From Fagopyrum homotropicum (taxonomy: Eukaryota > Streptophyta > Magnoliopsida > Caryophyllales > Polygonaceae), in assembly GCA_033239125.1 (NCBI GenBank), contig BSWB01000002.1:49573001-49637000 (forward strand): a stretch of DNA of 64,000 nt, written 5' to 3'. The position numbers and the translations under genes are program-made. Shown here in pieces: positions 20,871 to 31,760 of this stretch. Numbering within the stretch: position 1 is the stretch's first letter; each line of letters opens with the position of its first letter. The notes under the pieces are model-generated. The model did not search any database and was not told the origin of the DNA. It was given only the letters and a program-made list of their open reading frames with translations.

Positions 20871-23800
20871 TCACTCTGAATAAGATACGAGATTGACTAT
20901 CTCTTCTCTAGGACACTCTTTGCGCCGGAGGTTGTCGAACATCTTGAATCTATCACGGAAGTGTGCGTCCCATCCATCAACGCTAGAATCATGTCCACGC
21001 CTCCATGGAATGGTCAAAGGTGGTAATGGAGAGTCTGGTTTAAGCCAAACCTAACGAAAGATGATTGCCAAATGAAAAATTGATTACCTTTTTTTGTCAT
21101 CCTTGAATAAAAGTAACAGAATATATGTGATATAAGTGGTGTAGAAAGAAAGAAAACTTACGGCTACAAAGTGATTGCCATTGACCCACGCTATTGCACG
21201 AATCTCTGTTGGAGGTTCTTGGTTCTCAACCGTTGCAACAATTGGTAAACATGTCTCGGGGGTAGAGCCAAGTATAACAACTGCACACCGGTAATATGTC
21301 GCTGCTACTGTTGCAATAAGTGGACACTTCATCCAATTCTCCGGCCCACAAGGTATAGGATCAGTCCACCAAGTGGCCTCGATAACTTCATCAACCGTCC
21401 ATCTTACCGCCGACTATTGACAAAAAAACAATTATTAGTGAAATTTATCATTTTATCAACAAAATATAGTAAATCAAAGAAAAGGATGAAGGGTTTATCA
21501 ACAAAAAATACTCACACGTGCGTACAAGTCCTTTCTCATCAACAACTCCGTAGCCATTTCCCTTCTAACAATCAAGTAATCTTCTTCCGAGTATCCCGAA
21601 ACCACGGCAATAGATCTAAATCCACAATGCCCATCTCCTTTAACATCATAGGCTGAAAGGATGAAGGGTTTCATGAACTTCTGCATCTGATCACCCTTGA
21701 ACCGATAGTTCTTAGAACGTTTGGTGATGCTTTTCTTACCACGTGGCTCAACCTCCTCAACTTTAACTTCAACTTTGGCCTCTTCAGGCTCGGGCTCCTC
21801 CACTTTAACTTCCACATGTTGTCTTGCTTTAGGTGGACGACCTCGAGGATGTGGACGTGCCGATCCAGAACCATGTTCAAACCGACTTGGTTCTCTCCTT
21901 GTTAAAAGAATGCCGTACTTTGGTGGTCTTCCTTTAGTTCTGACTTTTTGCTCTGGTACTCTCAACGTTGAATTGCCCGGACTTGTAATATCTTCATATG
22001 ATGAAGCCATCCGCTCAAGCACATCTCTCGGAAGCAAATTCTTGTCCAATCGCTCCCTAAAGTCATTGAGTGACTCCATGTATGGATCAATATGGACAAC
22101 CTCATCTTCATGCGTCGGATTCAATTTTTCCCATCGTACTTGCTTCCAATAAGGGTGAATCTGATCCAAACGTATTGGCTCCCGATGCCTAATAGCAATA
22201 TAGAACTCGTGCGTACAAGGCAACCCATGAGCTTCCCTCCAATATGAATCCTTACATGTTGTCAAGCTTCTAATTTGCTTTGCCTTCTCGTAGATCTCCA
22301 ACAACTCCAAGAAGCACTCGTTGCTTACTTTGTTTCGGAGCAAATCAAATATAGGCACACGCACAACCAACAACATCCTCTCACGTGACATCTCTATTGA
22401 CGCTTGAATCTTATCAATCTGATCATTTACCATCAAGTCAATGTTTTCCATCACCAACTGAAATCCTTGAACGGTAGAACGTCATGTACCCTTCAACAAT
22501 GAGTGTGCGGACTCACACCTAACAACCAATATCAATTCAATAAATTAATCTACAAGACAAACATTAGAAAACAATTGCAAACAATATAAAAATAAGTTCT
22601 TACGCATTCGTTGTCCTCGTGCCAAAGTGTAGATGCAAGTCGCACCAATATCGAACAATTGCTTCCTTGTAGGGGATTAGCCATGTAGTTTCCAAATACT
22701 CCATCAATCTCGGATACGCTTGCCAATGCACTTTCATTTCACCCAAACGACGCTCGTAACTCTCAGGAGATCTAGATTCAATAAGAGCATGGTAGTGTGA
22801 TGTAAAAACAGCTTGTAATTCCTTTGACCGAGTCACCGCCCAAGATCTATGTTGGATGTTGCACTTTATATGAAAGGTGCAAATCATGTGCTTCACATCC
22901 GGAAAAATAACACCGAGGGCACTTATGAGTCCTAGCTCTCTGTCCGTCACAATCACCCCCGGTGTAACATTTCCGCACACATGTCGGAGTCTCCGTAATG
23001 CCCACTTGTAATGTTTGGCGTTTTCCTTGGCCATGAAAATAAATGCTATTGCAAACGTCAACCTCATGCTAGTGATACCGACAATCTCTAACAACGGCAT
23101 CTTGTACCTATATAGGATATATTATGAGTTTACATTTATATTAAACTAAAAGTACATGAAAAATTAAAAAAATCATAATAACATGTATATTAAAACTTAC
23201 TCGTTCGTCTTGTACGTCGTGTCCATTATGATGACATAAGGAAATAGGTTGAGGAGATGTCTTGAATCCGGATGCATGATGAAAAAATCTGAAATTTCTT
23301 CCGATTCCGAGCATCTTCTCACATTTACGTAATAACGACGCTCCTCTAAAATATGTAGTGCTTGTTGGAGAGGACTCCGTCCTTCGGCTTGTAGCTTCCT
23401 AATCTTCATTCCAGCATTGTATATTTGTTCGATTGTGCTGACGTTGTATGGATCATCTAACTTTATTGACTTCAATATATTTCTCGGCTTGAAACCTGAC
23501 CCAAGCTCACGTCCCACCTTCCGAAATTGTTTCTCCGTCAATCTCCCAACATATGTGTGTCCCTTCAACTGCTCGGGAAGTGTATGGTTGTGCACTTCAT
23601 TTATAACATGCAACGTCCACTTCTCAGCCTCGCTTTGTACGCCATCAAGCTCAAAACAACATCCGTCCTTCTTCGATTTCTGTGCTCGGCTAGAAGATGA
23701 CTCGGTATCATGATCCACATCTTTCTTCTTACGAGGGGCTCCAAAACGTTCGCATGTCAAACGAAACGTAACGAACCCCCAAGAATTTCTCCACGACCTA

Positions 23801-24206
23801 CTAGTAACCAACACCATGTTCATGGTTCCTCCCATGAATCGAGCCCAATCCACCATCGTCTCGCGATCATGGAAAAAACCGCGAATTTCAAACATTCGCA
23901 AATAATCACTCCCTTTGTCACGAGAATAATTCGGAAGATCCTAGTTCACATAGAAAAAAAAACTATAAAATTTCTAGTTTTCGGTTTACTAATTTCCAAA
24001 TAATAAAAACACGAATTATAATAAATGTTTCTAACATTAATTGCAACTATATCTAACTTAAAAATACATTATATACAACAATTCTAGTTTTTCTATATTT
24101 TCGTTTATAAAGTACTTACCTCGAAATGCCGAAGAAACTTGTCTGGATCACTAAATTTTGTATCGTCGAACGGAATCATCACTTCATCATCCTCGTGTGT
24201 TGACAT
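20871..24206 (-). CDS. FAR1/MULE transposase with C-terminal OTU domain, six exons, one in-frame stop
   Basis: Proposed exons on minus are 24,206-24,120, 23,940-23,201, 23,107-22,604, 22,518-21,516, 21,413-21,162 and 21,050-20,871. All have GT/AG borders, consistent phase and 921 codons in total. Exon 2 carries the FAR1-type WRKY-GCM1 zinc finger (FRLTCERF, then HNHTLPEQ). DDE transposase landmarks are VIIMDTTYKTNEY across the exon 2/3 join and GVIVTDRELGLISAL in exon 3. A SWIM-like zinc finger lies in exon 4 (HGLPCTHEF), with its first cysteine pair incomplete (TTCKDS). The OTU cysteine-protease domain starts at GDGHCGFRSI (catalytic Asp/Cys) and ends with GNHFVAV in exon 5 (catalytic His). 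Codon 456 is TGA (22,484-22,482). MULEs with OTU domains are known in plants; the role of the protease is not settled. Confidence 0.85.
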
Positions 24207-24285
24207 TCTCGCAGCTGTTCTCCAAAAAATGTTGTGTTGTTTTTTCGAAGATGTTGTGAGCGTTTTTCACCTCTTCTATTACTAT

Positions 24286-24381
24286 CTTTATATAACCAAA
24301 TGAAATCAATAACGTTCAAATTACAACGGTCACTTTTACAACGTTCGAATTACAACGTTCGAATCTCAACGGTCATAAATC
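24286..24381 (-). promoter_or_regulatory. Transposase promoter: TATA box and five AACG direct repeats
   Basis: On minus a TATA box (TATATAAAG) lies at 24,294-24,286, about 80 bp before the start codon at 24,206. Immediately upstream are five 14-15-bp units starting at 24,311, 24,325, 24,340, 24,354 and 24,368. They begin AACGTTC or AACGGTC; the two AACGGTCA copies resemble the core of the mitosis-specific activator site bound by three-repeat MYB proteins. Expression in dividing cells is inferred from this alone. Confidence 0.6.
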
Positions 24382-24436
24382 CACGTAGACGAAATCGAGC
24401 GCCGTGCCCTTAATATCCCCCTATAAACGGAACTCG

Positions 24437-25870
24437 GGAAGAAAAGTAGAGTTTTTTTTATAATGAGGTGGCATATGAAGAAAATAAAAGATAAAATAAC
24501 CTAAAATAATACCAATTATCAACATTGAACCTAAAATAATACCCATTTTAAAAACTACAAGGAACGATACATTATTAACGGTTCTTACTATTCGTACCAC
24601 CATATACATGCTATACATACCACATCTACGCCTACGCATGGCGTAGGCGTAGTAAAAAAAAAAAAATTTTATTTTTTTATTTTTTAATACCTTACTACGC
24701 CTACGCAATGCGTAGACGTAGTAAGTTTCCCTTCATTTTTCGAAGGGAATATATGTTACGGACTACTACGCGTACGCGATGCGTAGTCGTAGTACAGCTA
24801 CGACTACGCATCGCGTACGCATAGTAGGACTACGCATCGGCCATGCGTAGTCGTAACCATTTTCCTTTATTTTTTGAACGAAATGAGCTTCTTGCTACGG
24901 CTACGCATTGCGTACGCGTAGTGAGGGTACGAATAGCATGAATACGTGGGTACGAATAGCAATCTCGATCATTAACGTAGTACCAAAAAATATATTTCTT
25001 ACGTGACATCAAAAAATTAGGATGGGTTGTGTGACGTGGATTTTATTTAATCAAATCAATATTATTTATTATGTTAAAAATATAAATAGAGTTATTTAAA
25101 TAAAAAATTATTTTTGAAAATCATTTCCAGAATTTTGTACAGAATAAATTTTTTTTTTAAATAATCGATTTTTAAAGTTTCATCTTTTAACTAATTTTTT
25201 AAATCTTGTTAAAAGATATTTGTATTAAAAATTAATTGACTAATTTGGTTGATAAACTTTTTTGAGTTTTACTTTTAGTAATTACGCCATTTAGTTTTTT
25301 AATTAGGTAAATATACCCAACCTTTTGGATTTTCTCTCAAACTCTAAACACTCTTCTAGGGTACATTTACTAAAACTAAAACTCAAAAAAGTCTAGTAAA
25401 CCAAATTATTTCAAAATTAATTCAAATATATGGAAAAAATTTCCAAAAGAAATTGATTTTTAAAAATAATATTTTGTTTTCAAAAATTATTATTAAATTT
25501 TTTTACAAAGAAGTATTATTTTTTAAAAAAACTTAATTTAATTTTTAATATATTAAATGATATTAAATTTTAAAATATTATAATTCACATCACACAATTA
25601 ATCTCATTCTTTCATGACGTGTAAGATATTAGTTGTCACGTCATCACCGAAGTTAGAATTTTTACTGAAAAATAAGAAGTATAATGTAATTTATTTTTAA
25701 AAAAAATATGTTGATAGTTTATATCATTCGTGAAATAAAAGTGAAATAAAATTGATATTATTTTAGGTTCAAATTGATATTTGGTATTATTTTTAAAGAA
25801 TTTTAAAAATAAAAAAGTGAAATAACAAAGTAAAATTAAAAAACTAAAACGGAGTTTTGGGATACAAATA
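24437..25870. repeat. Nested foldback (MITE-like) inverted repeats
   Basis: The segment 24,499-24,542 (around CCTAAAATAATACC) pairs with 25,753-25,797 in inverted orientation. About 24,985-25,290 pairs with about 25,345-25,640, including TTGTGTGACGTGGAT against its inverted form near 25,590 and AAACTCAAAAAAGT near 25,378. The left side is about 310 bp longer because it contains the palindrome cluster at 24,587-24,963. No coding region is present. Confidence 0.55.
24587..24963. repeat. Cluster of GTAG/CTAC palindromes
   Basis: Hairpins include CTACGCCTACGC with its complement at 24,626-24,652, a similar one at 24,692-24,724 and several overlapping ones at about 24,764-24,920 built from CTACGCATCGCGTACG. 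The block is bounded by inverted copies of a string like TACTATTCGTACC (about 24,589) and GGTACGAATAG (about 24,946). It may be a small palindromic element of its own or the right counterpart of the cluster at 16,801-17,407, which shares ACGCATTGCG. Confidence 0.65.
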
Positions 25871-26509
25871 ATCTAAATAGATAGATGAGTGTGCACGAGA
25901 CAAAAGAACTCAATCACAATTTTTTTTTCCTTTTTGTTATATTTTACGTAATTATTTTCGTGTGGATTTGATATGGCAATGCAGTTTGGTGATGACAGAG
26001 ATAGGGAGAGGCTGAAGTGCGGTTCAAGTTGGAAGCGTACACGTGAAAAGGTCACGAGTAAGCCGTTTAAGGCCCACATCTCTCTCACTACCTGATGAGC
26101 TGTCACTCCTCCTCACTTACTAAACCTAAACCCCTCCAGGCTCGGACAACCGTTTGGTCTCCAACCCGAAACTTAATATTTTATTATTAAACCCTAACCA
26201 AAATAATAATAAAAAATATAAACCCTCTGGTTCTCGTAAGTCGTAGCCAGGAAAAGCTGCAGATAATAGCACTGTAATAGTGATTGCTATTACACATACC
26301 AATAATAAAAAAAGAAACAACAAGATAGATATTCATATCCCCATTTTCGCTTTCTGCTTCCTTTGCTTATCTCTCAAGCCTCACTGTTGCTACCCACCTC
26401 TCCGCCATCAAAGCCCCCACGAGAAGTTTGGTAACACACCGCCATTTTTACTACTTTATAAGAACTGGTTACTATCGTTGATTTGAATCCACTATCAGTT
26501 TCATTCACG

Positions 26510-27700
26510 ATGGAGTACACTGGATTGAGGTTTCTATACCTCTTGATTTTTCTCCATTGTTGCAGCATTTCCACCTCTCTTCTTAATCCGCTTGATTTTT
26601 TAGCACTTCAAGCGATTCGGAAATCGCTAGATGATGTACCTGGTTCTAAATTCTTCCAATCATGGGATTTCACCTCCGATCCCTGCGGATTCCCTGGTGT
26701 TTTCTGCGATGGCGATAAGGTCATAGCTCTTAACCTCGGCGACCCCTCCGCCGGTTCTCCTGGCCTCGCTGGCCGTCTTGACCCTGCTCTTGGTAAGCTA
26801 TCCTCTCTCGCTGAATTCACCATTGTCCCTGGTCGGATTATGGGACAAATCCCCGATTCCGTTTCCGAACTCACCAACCTCCGATTCTTCGCTATTAGTC
26901 GGAACTTCCTCTCCGGCGAAATACCTGCTGGATTCGGTGAGTTGAGGGGACTTCGAACCCTAGATTTGAGTTACAATCAGCTAACCGGTTCGATCCCCAG
27001 GCAACTTGGTTCGCTTCCTGATCTTTCCAACCTCATTCTCTGTCACAACCATCTCTCCGGTTCGGTTCCTCCTTTGAACTCCGGCTCCCTCGCTCGTGTG
27101 GACCTTATGCACAACAATCTCTCCGGTTCACTCTCGCCGGATTCATTCCCTCCTTCACTGGAATACCTCTCATTAGCCTCCAATCAACTCGCCGGTCCAG
27201 TCGACCGGGTTTTGACCAAAATGAGCAACCTGAAGTATCTCGACCTAAGCATGAACCGGTTGACCGGAATCATCCCAAGCCAAATATTCCGGTACCCGAT
27301 CACCAACCTTCAACTTCAAAGAAACGTGTTCTTCGGCCCGGTCGAACCAGAAGATCAAGTGACGATCGGGACCGTTGATTTAAGCTACAACAGACTATCC
27401 GGTTCAATCTCGCCGTTCTTCTCGACAGTCCAAAACCTTTACCTGAACAACAACCGGTTCACTGGGGAGGTTCCGGCAAATTTAGTGGACCGGCTGTTGG
27501 AAGCGTCGATCCAGATCCTCTACTTGCAGCACAACTATCTGACCAGGATTGCGATTAATCCAACGGTTGAGATTCCACTAAGCAGCTCACTTTGCTTACA
27601 GTACAACTGCATGGTCCCACCTGTGCAGACATCTTGCCCGTTGAAGGCTGGGACGCAGAAAACCAGGCCTACACCACAGTGCATCGAATGGCGAGGTTAA
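26510..27700 (+). CDS. Secreted leucine-rich-repeat protein
   Basis: A single-exon gene of 396 codons. The start is ATG at 26,510, in a good context (CACGATGGA); the upstream in-frame codon at 26,483 is TTG. Residues 1-23 form a signal peptide (FLYLLIFLHCC). An N-terminal LRR cap follows, with the usual tryptophan and Cys pair (SWDFTSDPCGFPGVFC). About nine plant-type LRRs of the LxxLxLSxNxLxGxIP form run from about residue 75 to 345, and a C-terminal cap holds SSLCLQYNCMVPP and SCPLKAG. There is no transmembrane segment, kinase or hydroxyproline-rich extension, so the product should be apoplastic. It resembles the short secreted LRR proteins related to Arabidopsis At1g03440/At4g03010 (from memory); the ligand is unknown. 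A TATA-like string lies near 26,211. This looks like an intact host gene. Confidence 0.9.
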   Translation: MEYTGLRFLYLLIFLHCCSISTSLLNPLDFLALQAIRKSLDDVPGSKFFQSWDFTSDPCGFPGVFCDGDKVIALNLGDPSAGSPGLAGRLDPALGKLSSLAEFTIVPGRIMGQIPDSVSELTNLRFFAISRNFLSGEIPAGFGELRGLRTLDLSYNQLTGSIPRQLGSLPDLSNLILCHNHLSGSVPPLNSGSLARVDLMHNNLSGSLSPDSFPPSLEYLSLASNQLAGPVDRVLTKMSNLKYLDLSMNRLTGIIPSQIFRYPITNLQLQRNVFFGPVEPEDQVTIGTVDLSYNRLSGSISPFFSTVQNLYLNNNRFTGEVPANLVDRLLEASIQILYLQHNYLTRIAINPTVEIPLSSSLCLQYNCMVPPVQTSCPLKAGTQKTRPTPQCIEWRG

Positions 27701-30000
27701 GGTTCGGCATAACGGCAATTTTATTAATTTACGATTTTCACTTGCTTTATTATAATATTCATTATTATATATATATTTTTGTTTTGTTTTGGATAATATT
27801 TTTTGTTTTAGGAATAGTGTACTTCACTATTTAGTGTTGGGCTGGTTCAGAAATCGCAAGAGGTAGTGCTGCTGCTACTACTCACTATTTGATTTTATTC
27901 GTTGATGTTAGTATTTTGTATAGCTGAATTTTTTTAAATAAAAAACAGTGATTCTTTATTTAATATGAATTGAATTATTACATTATTGGGATGTATGTTT
28001 ATGTGTCGTTGGAAGTGTTTTGTTGGGTTGTGTATGTACATGTTATGGGCAATGTATTAATGTGAAACAGAATTATTGGATATTGGGGTCCAATGGTCCA
28101 AATTTATAAGATCATAGAAGCGTAGGTGCAGGGAACAAATGCAATGTTAACAAGACATCTTGTTCACTCATCAATGTTTGGTTGTACAATGAACCAAAAA
28201 TTCGGGTTTTTATTATTCAGTACTTGTATGACAATTTGGGCTACTTCAATTCGAATGTAATGGTTTAATACCACATGTATGAAGCAACAATGAACATTCA
28301 TATTAGTGAATATAAAAATGTTATATTCTTGTCGTAAAATGAACAACAATGAACCTGTAATCCCTAGGCGAAATTCTGATAAAAGAGAACATACAAAAAC
28401 AAAATAAAATTCGGTCTTAGTGCACTGTGAGTTTTGTACAGACCGTCTTTCAAATGCATTCATAATATCAAAAATGATAAAATAAATTTTCACCATGAAA
28501 CAAAACTATCCCAAATAATAAAATAAAATTTTCTCCATCGTTTCTCCACCATCTCGTGCTTTTTCTACCGGACCCTCTGCCTCCCCAATTTTGGCCCTCA
28601 ATCCGCCGCCCGCCGTGGGTTATCACCTTCTTGTTTTCCACGATTGCATATGCCCGATCACCACTATCTTTCTTTTCGAGGAGCCGCTCTTCTCCAAACC
28701 CCAACTACCCTCGCGTTCATATATCCTAGATCTAACCCCTTGCACCCATTGACCTGCTAGATCCAACCTTTTTCATCAACCCACCGTCAACCCTAATCGT
28801 GGAAACCTTATCATCTTCTCCTCTTTGTAGCCGCTCTTCTTCGAGCCCCAACTACCCTTGACTCGCTAAGCTTAGACTCCTAGCGCTCAAATCCTCGGGA
28901 CTCAGCCCCTTGCCACATTCAACCTTCTAGATCCAATCTTTTCTCGACGGCTTTCCTTTATTTCTCACTCAACTGAAGCCTCCTTCTCACGGGAAACAAC
29001 TTTTTCCTTTGTGGGCGACCGTGAAACAAACTTGCTACAAGTGTTTAATAAATAGTGAAACAATTTTGAAGAAATCTAGATCATATGTTCAATTTACTCT
29101 TGGTTGATTCATTGTGTGATTCATCCGATGCATTCAATCAAAGATTGTTCTCTCCCGTTCATTTTTACCTATATGAATTCAAGAACATAATCTATCAAGC
29201 TTTCGATTTGAAGCATCTTTAGCCTTAAACCTTGAACCAATCTAATGTATCAGTGAATATCTTTAATCCTTGAACCTATCTATTGTTTCAATTAATATCT
29301 TTGCAAAGTTGTATGGGAAGAAGTTTGCACGAACACCACTAGTTGAACAATGGTCTATTGTAACAAAATTTGACCAAATTCTTTACAAATCAAAGTAGAG
29401 AGTTCAATTCATTGTGTTGTTGTGTGCTGTAATGCTGAACGACAATAAGAATTAAACCATAATTGCAAGCATATTACTCATATGGTCTATCTTATACTAT
29501 AATGTATGTACTTACGGGGTTAACTTTCAAAAAATGCAGATACGCCCAACAGTTAAAAATTCAAAACAAGCAAAATATATCCATCGAATGTATGCATTTA
29601 TGACCTTTAATGTTCAATAAAATTAAAAGTATGTCAAACTTTAAAATCATATTTCACTCTCAATTTCATTCAAGTTTCAAATATTATTTTAATCGAATAT
29701 GTACTCATGAGCAGAAATCCGCAAACTTTACAGGCAGTGCCGGTTAATCATATAAAAAGAATGAAGCAACAACGAGCTTTCATTTTTAGTAGCCAATATT
29801 TTTTATAAAAAGAGTGTTCAAGCCCTATGCGTACCTTTTCTAATAGTTTTACAAAATAAAATTATAATTAGTCGGTTAAAGTTAAATCATATTTCCTCAA
29901 AAATTTTAAGAGTCTTACGTTTAGTATAAATATCTACTATTATTATAGAGAAAATATATTTTATTCATCATCTACGAAGAACAATGATACCAATGTTAAA
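27701..30000. other. Intergenic region, no gene recognised
   Basis: An AATAAA-type signal for the LRR gene is near 27,938. A pyrimidine-rich stretch at 28,520-29,000 contains a diverged duplication of GCCGCTCTTCT followed by CCCCAACTACCCT (about 28,682 and 28,831). The rest is AT-rich, and I see no domain in the short open frames. Confidence 0.6.
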
Positions 30001-30386
30001 AAGGCTAATTAGGTAAGTAGGCTTTTTTTAATTTATAATTAGTAACTAGGCTTTTTTTTATTTTTGTTTAAGTAACTAGGCCCTTTTTTTTTTTTTTTAA
30101 CCGTGAAACCTAACTCTCCTCATCTTCTCTCCTCTCTTCCCTCTTTGGTAGCCGCAAATGGCAAGCAAACCCTAACTCTCCTCCACTCTGCGACTAGCTC
30201 ATACCTTCCGACGATGCCCTCACGCAGCTCGATCCCAACCAGGAGTTACATCACCGGGTGAGTAGCATTTCAATCTCCCATTTCCTTCTTCTTCAGATCT
30301 ACTACTACCATTTCAATCTCTCTCTCGTTTTAGAACCTCCTTCAACCGCGAGATTTTTCTTCCCGGATCTCTCGGATCTGAAATAG

Positions 30387-30815
30387 AACAAAGCTCAGAT
30401 GGTGGTTATAGCCCATGATGTGGACCCAATTGAGTTGGTTGTGTGTCTTCCAACTCTGTGTAGGAAGATGAAGATTCCATACTGCATTGTGAAGGGGAAA
30501 ACACGATTGGGATCGGTACTTCACTTTGCGGTAACACTTTCTATTCTATTTTATTCCCGATTTTAGTATGTTTGCTAATCAAATATTTCGACTCCAAAAA
30601 TAGATTGTGAAAAATGCGTCTGTGTTGTGCCTAACTACAGTCAAGAATGAAGACAAGTTGGACTTCAGCAAGATCTTGGAAGCCATTAAGGCCAACTTCA
30701 ACGACAAGTATGAAGAGTTCAAAAAGAAGTGGGGAGGTGGTACAATGGATTCAAGCCAAGACCAAGGCCAAAGAGAGGGTCCTTGGAAAGGAGGCTGCCT
30801 AGAGGATGACCTAGA
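30387..30815 (+). pseudogene. Ribosomal protein L7a (eL8) gene fragment
   Basis: Two blocks match plant RPL7a (60S subunit protein). The first is 30,387-30,530 (NKAQ, VVIAHDVDPIELVV, IPYCIVKGK, RLGS). The second is 30,604-30,815 (ASVLCLTTVKNEDK, FSKILEAIKANFNDKY, KKWGGG, KTKAKERVL), separated by an intron-like 73 bp with GT and AG ends. Both the N- and C-terminal parts of the gene are missing, and the frame shifts near 30,750. Because an intron is kept, the copy came from genomic DNA and not from reverse-transcribed mRNA. Confidence 0.85.
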
Positions 30816-30930
30816 GGCATGTAATTTTTTTTGGATTTTCAATATTTATTTGAAATACTAGTTCAATTAGAGGGACAATTATGTTTTTTCAGTCATGCGT
30901 ATGACATTTTGTGGTAGTTTACTTAACTGA

Positions 30931-30993
30931 GATGAAACGGACATGAAGAAACTCGAGGAAGCAGTTAGAAGTGTTGAGATGGAAGGCTTACTG
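30931..30993 (+). pseudogene. Elongation factor 1-beta exon fragment
   Basis: The short open stretch reads DETDMKKLEEAVRSVEMEGL, matching the start of the guanine-exchange domain of plant EF-1 beta/delta. A stop codon follows where the family continues. It sits only about 115 bp after the L7a fragment in the same orientation, so two translation-related gene fragments are joined, as in gene-capturing transposons. No element ends were found around them. Confidence 0.75.
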
Positions 30994-31164
30994 TGAGATG
31001 AAGAAGATATCCTCTTCAGTGTGCTAACCTATGTGAATAACAATTATGTTGCAAATTGTGCTGCATTGATTTGTGGAGTGAAACCTTAAATTTTTTAAAT
31101 TCTGGTATGTAATTTTGATAGTAAAAAATTCTGGTATATTAAATTCTAGTATGGCAAAATTCTG

Positions 31165-31500
31165 TATGACAAAATTTTGGTATGAACTTTTCATATGATA
31201 ATTTCTTGTATGAAATTTCTGGTATGAAATTTATGGTATGAACTTTTCGTATGATAATTTATGGTATGAAATTTCTGGTATGAAATTTCTGGTATGAATT
31301 TCTGGTATGAAATTTCTGGTATAAAATTTCTGGTATGAAATTTCTGGTATGAATTTCTGGTATGAAATTTCTGGTATGAATTTCTGGTATGAAATTTCTG
31401 GTATGAAATTTCTGGTATGAACTTTTCGTATGAGAATTTCTGGTATGAAATTTCTGGTATGAGAAATTCTGGTATGAAAAATTTAGGTATGAGAAATTCA
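31165..31500. repeat. 13-14-bp minisatellite
   Basis: Units of the form TTTCTGGTATGAAA and close variants (ATTTCTGGTATGA) repeat about 24 times. A repetitive open frame on the minus strand over this tract is a by-product, not a gene. Confidence 0.9.
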
Positions 31501-31760
31501 GTCCTGAATATAAAAAAGAAAATAAAAAATAAATTAAAAAAAGGCAATAAAAATAATAAAAGAAAACAAATTCAGTAATTAAAAATTAAAACTTATACTT
31601 ATATAACAAATAACAACCATCATTTATTCTTTCTTTATAAATAGAAGGGTTAATAATTTTTACCTACTATTAAATGAAAGTGGTAAAAAATTTGGGGTAC
31701 ACTTTCTTAAACAAAATCTCAAAAAGGCCTTGTATATCAAATTATCCCATGTTAAAATAA

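Larger units (their letters stand above)
16754..24436. mobile_element. Autonomous-type Mutator-like element (PMD + OTU-transposase MULE), boundaries approximate
   Basis: Two convergent, intron-containing genes (PMD on plus, MULE transposase-OTU on minus) lie between clusters of palindromes. A 15-bp string TATAAACGGAACTCG occurs in the same orientation at 16,754-16,768 and 24,422-24,436 and may mark the edges. It is longer than the usual 9-11-bp MULE target duplication, so this is uncertain. I could not find clear terminal inverted repeats. The right edge might instead lie near 24,960, beyond the second palindrome cluster. The gene content strongly supports a MULE; the limits are inference. 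Confidence 0.6.

Noticed and set aside
21721..22152. 143-codon plus-strand frame
   Set aside because: Antisense to transposase exon 4, which has a clear domain-level reading on minus.
28164..28704. Minus-strand frames of 78-110 codons
   Set aside because: Low-complexity composition and no motif, in an AT-rich and pyrimidine-rich intergenic region.
31191..31547. 118-codon frame with an IPEISYQKFHTRN repeat on minus
   Set aside because: It is a by-product of the 14-bp minisatellite.
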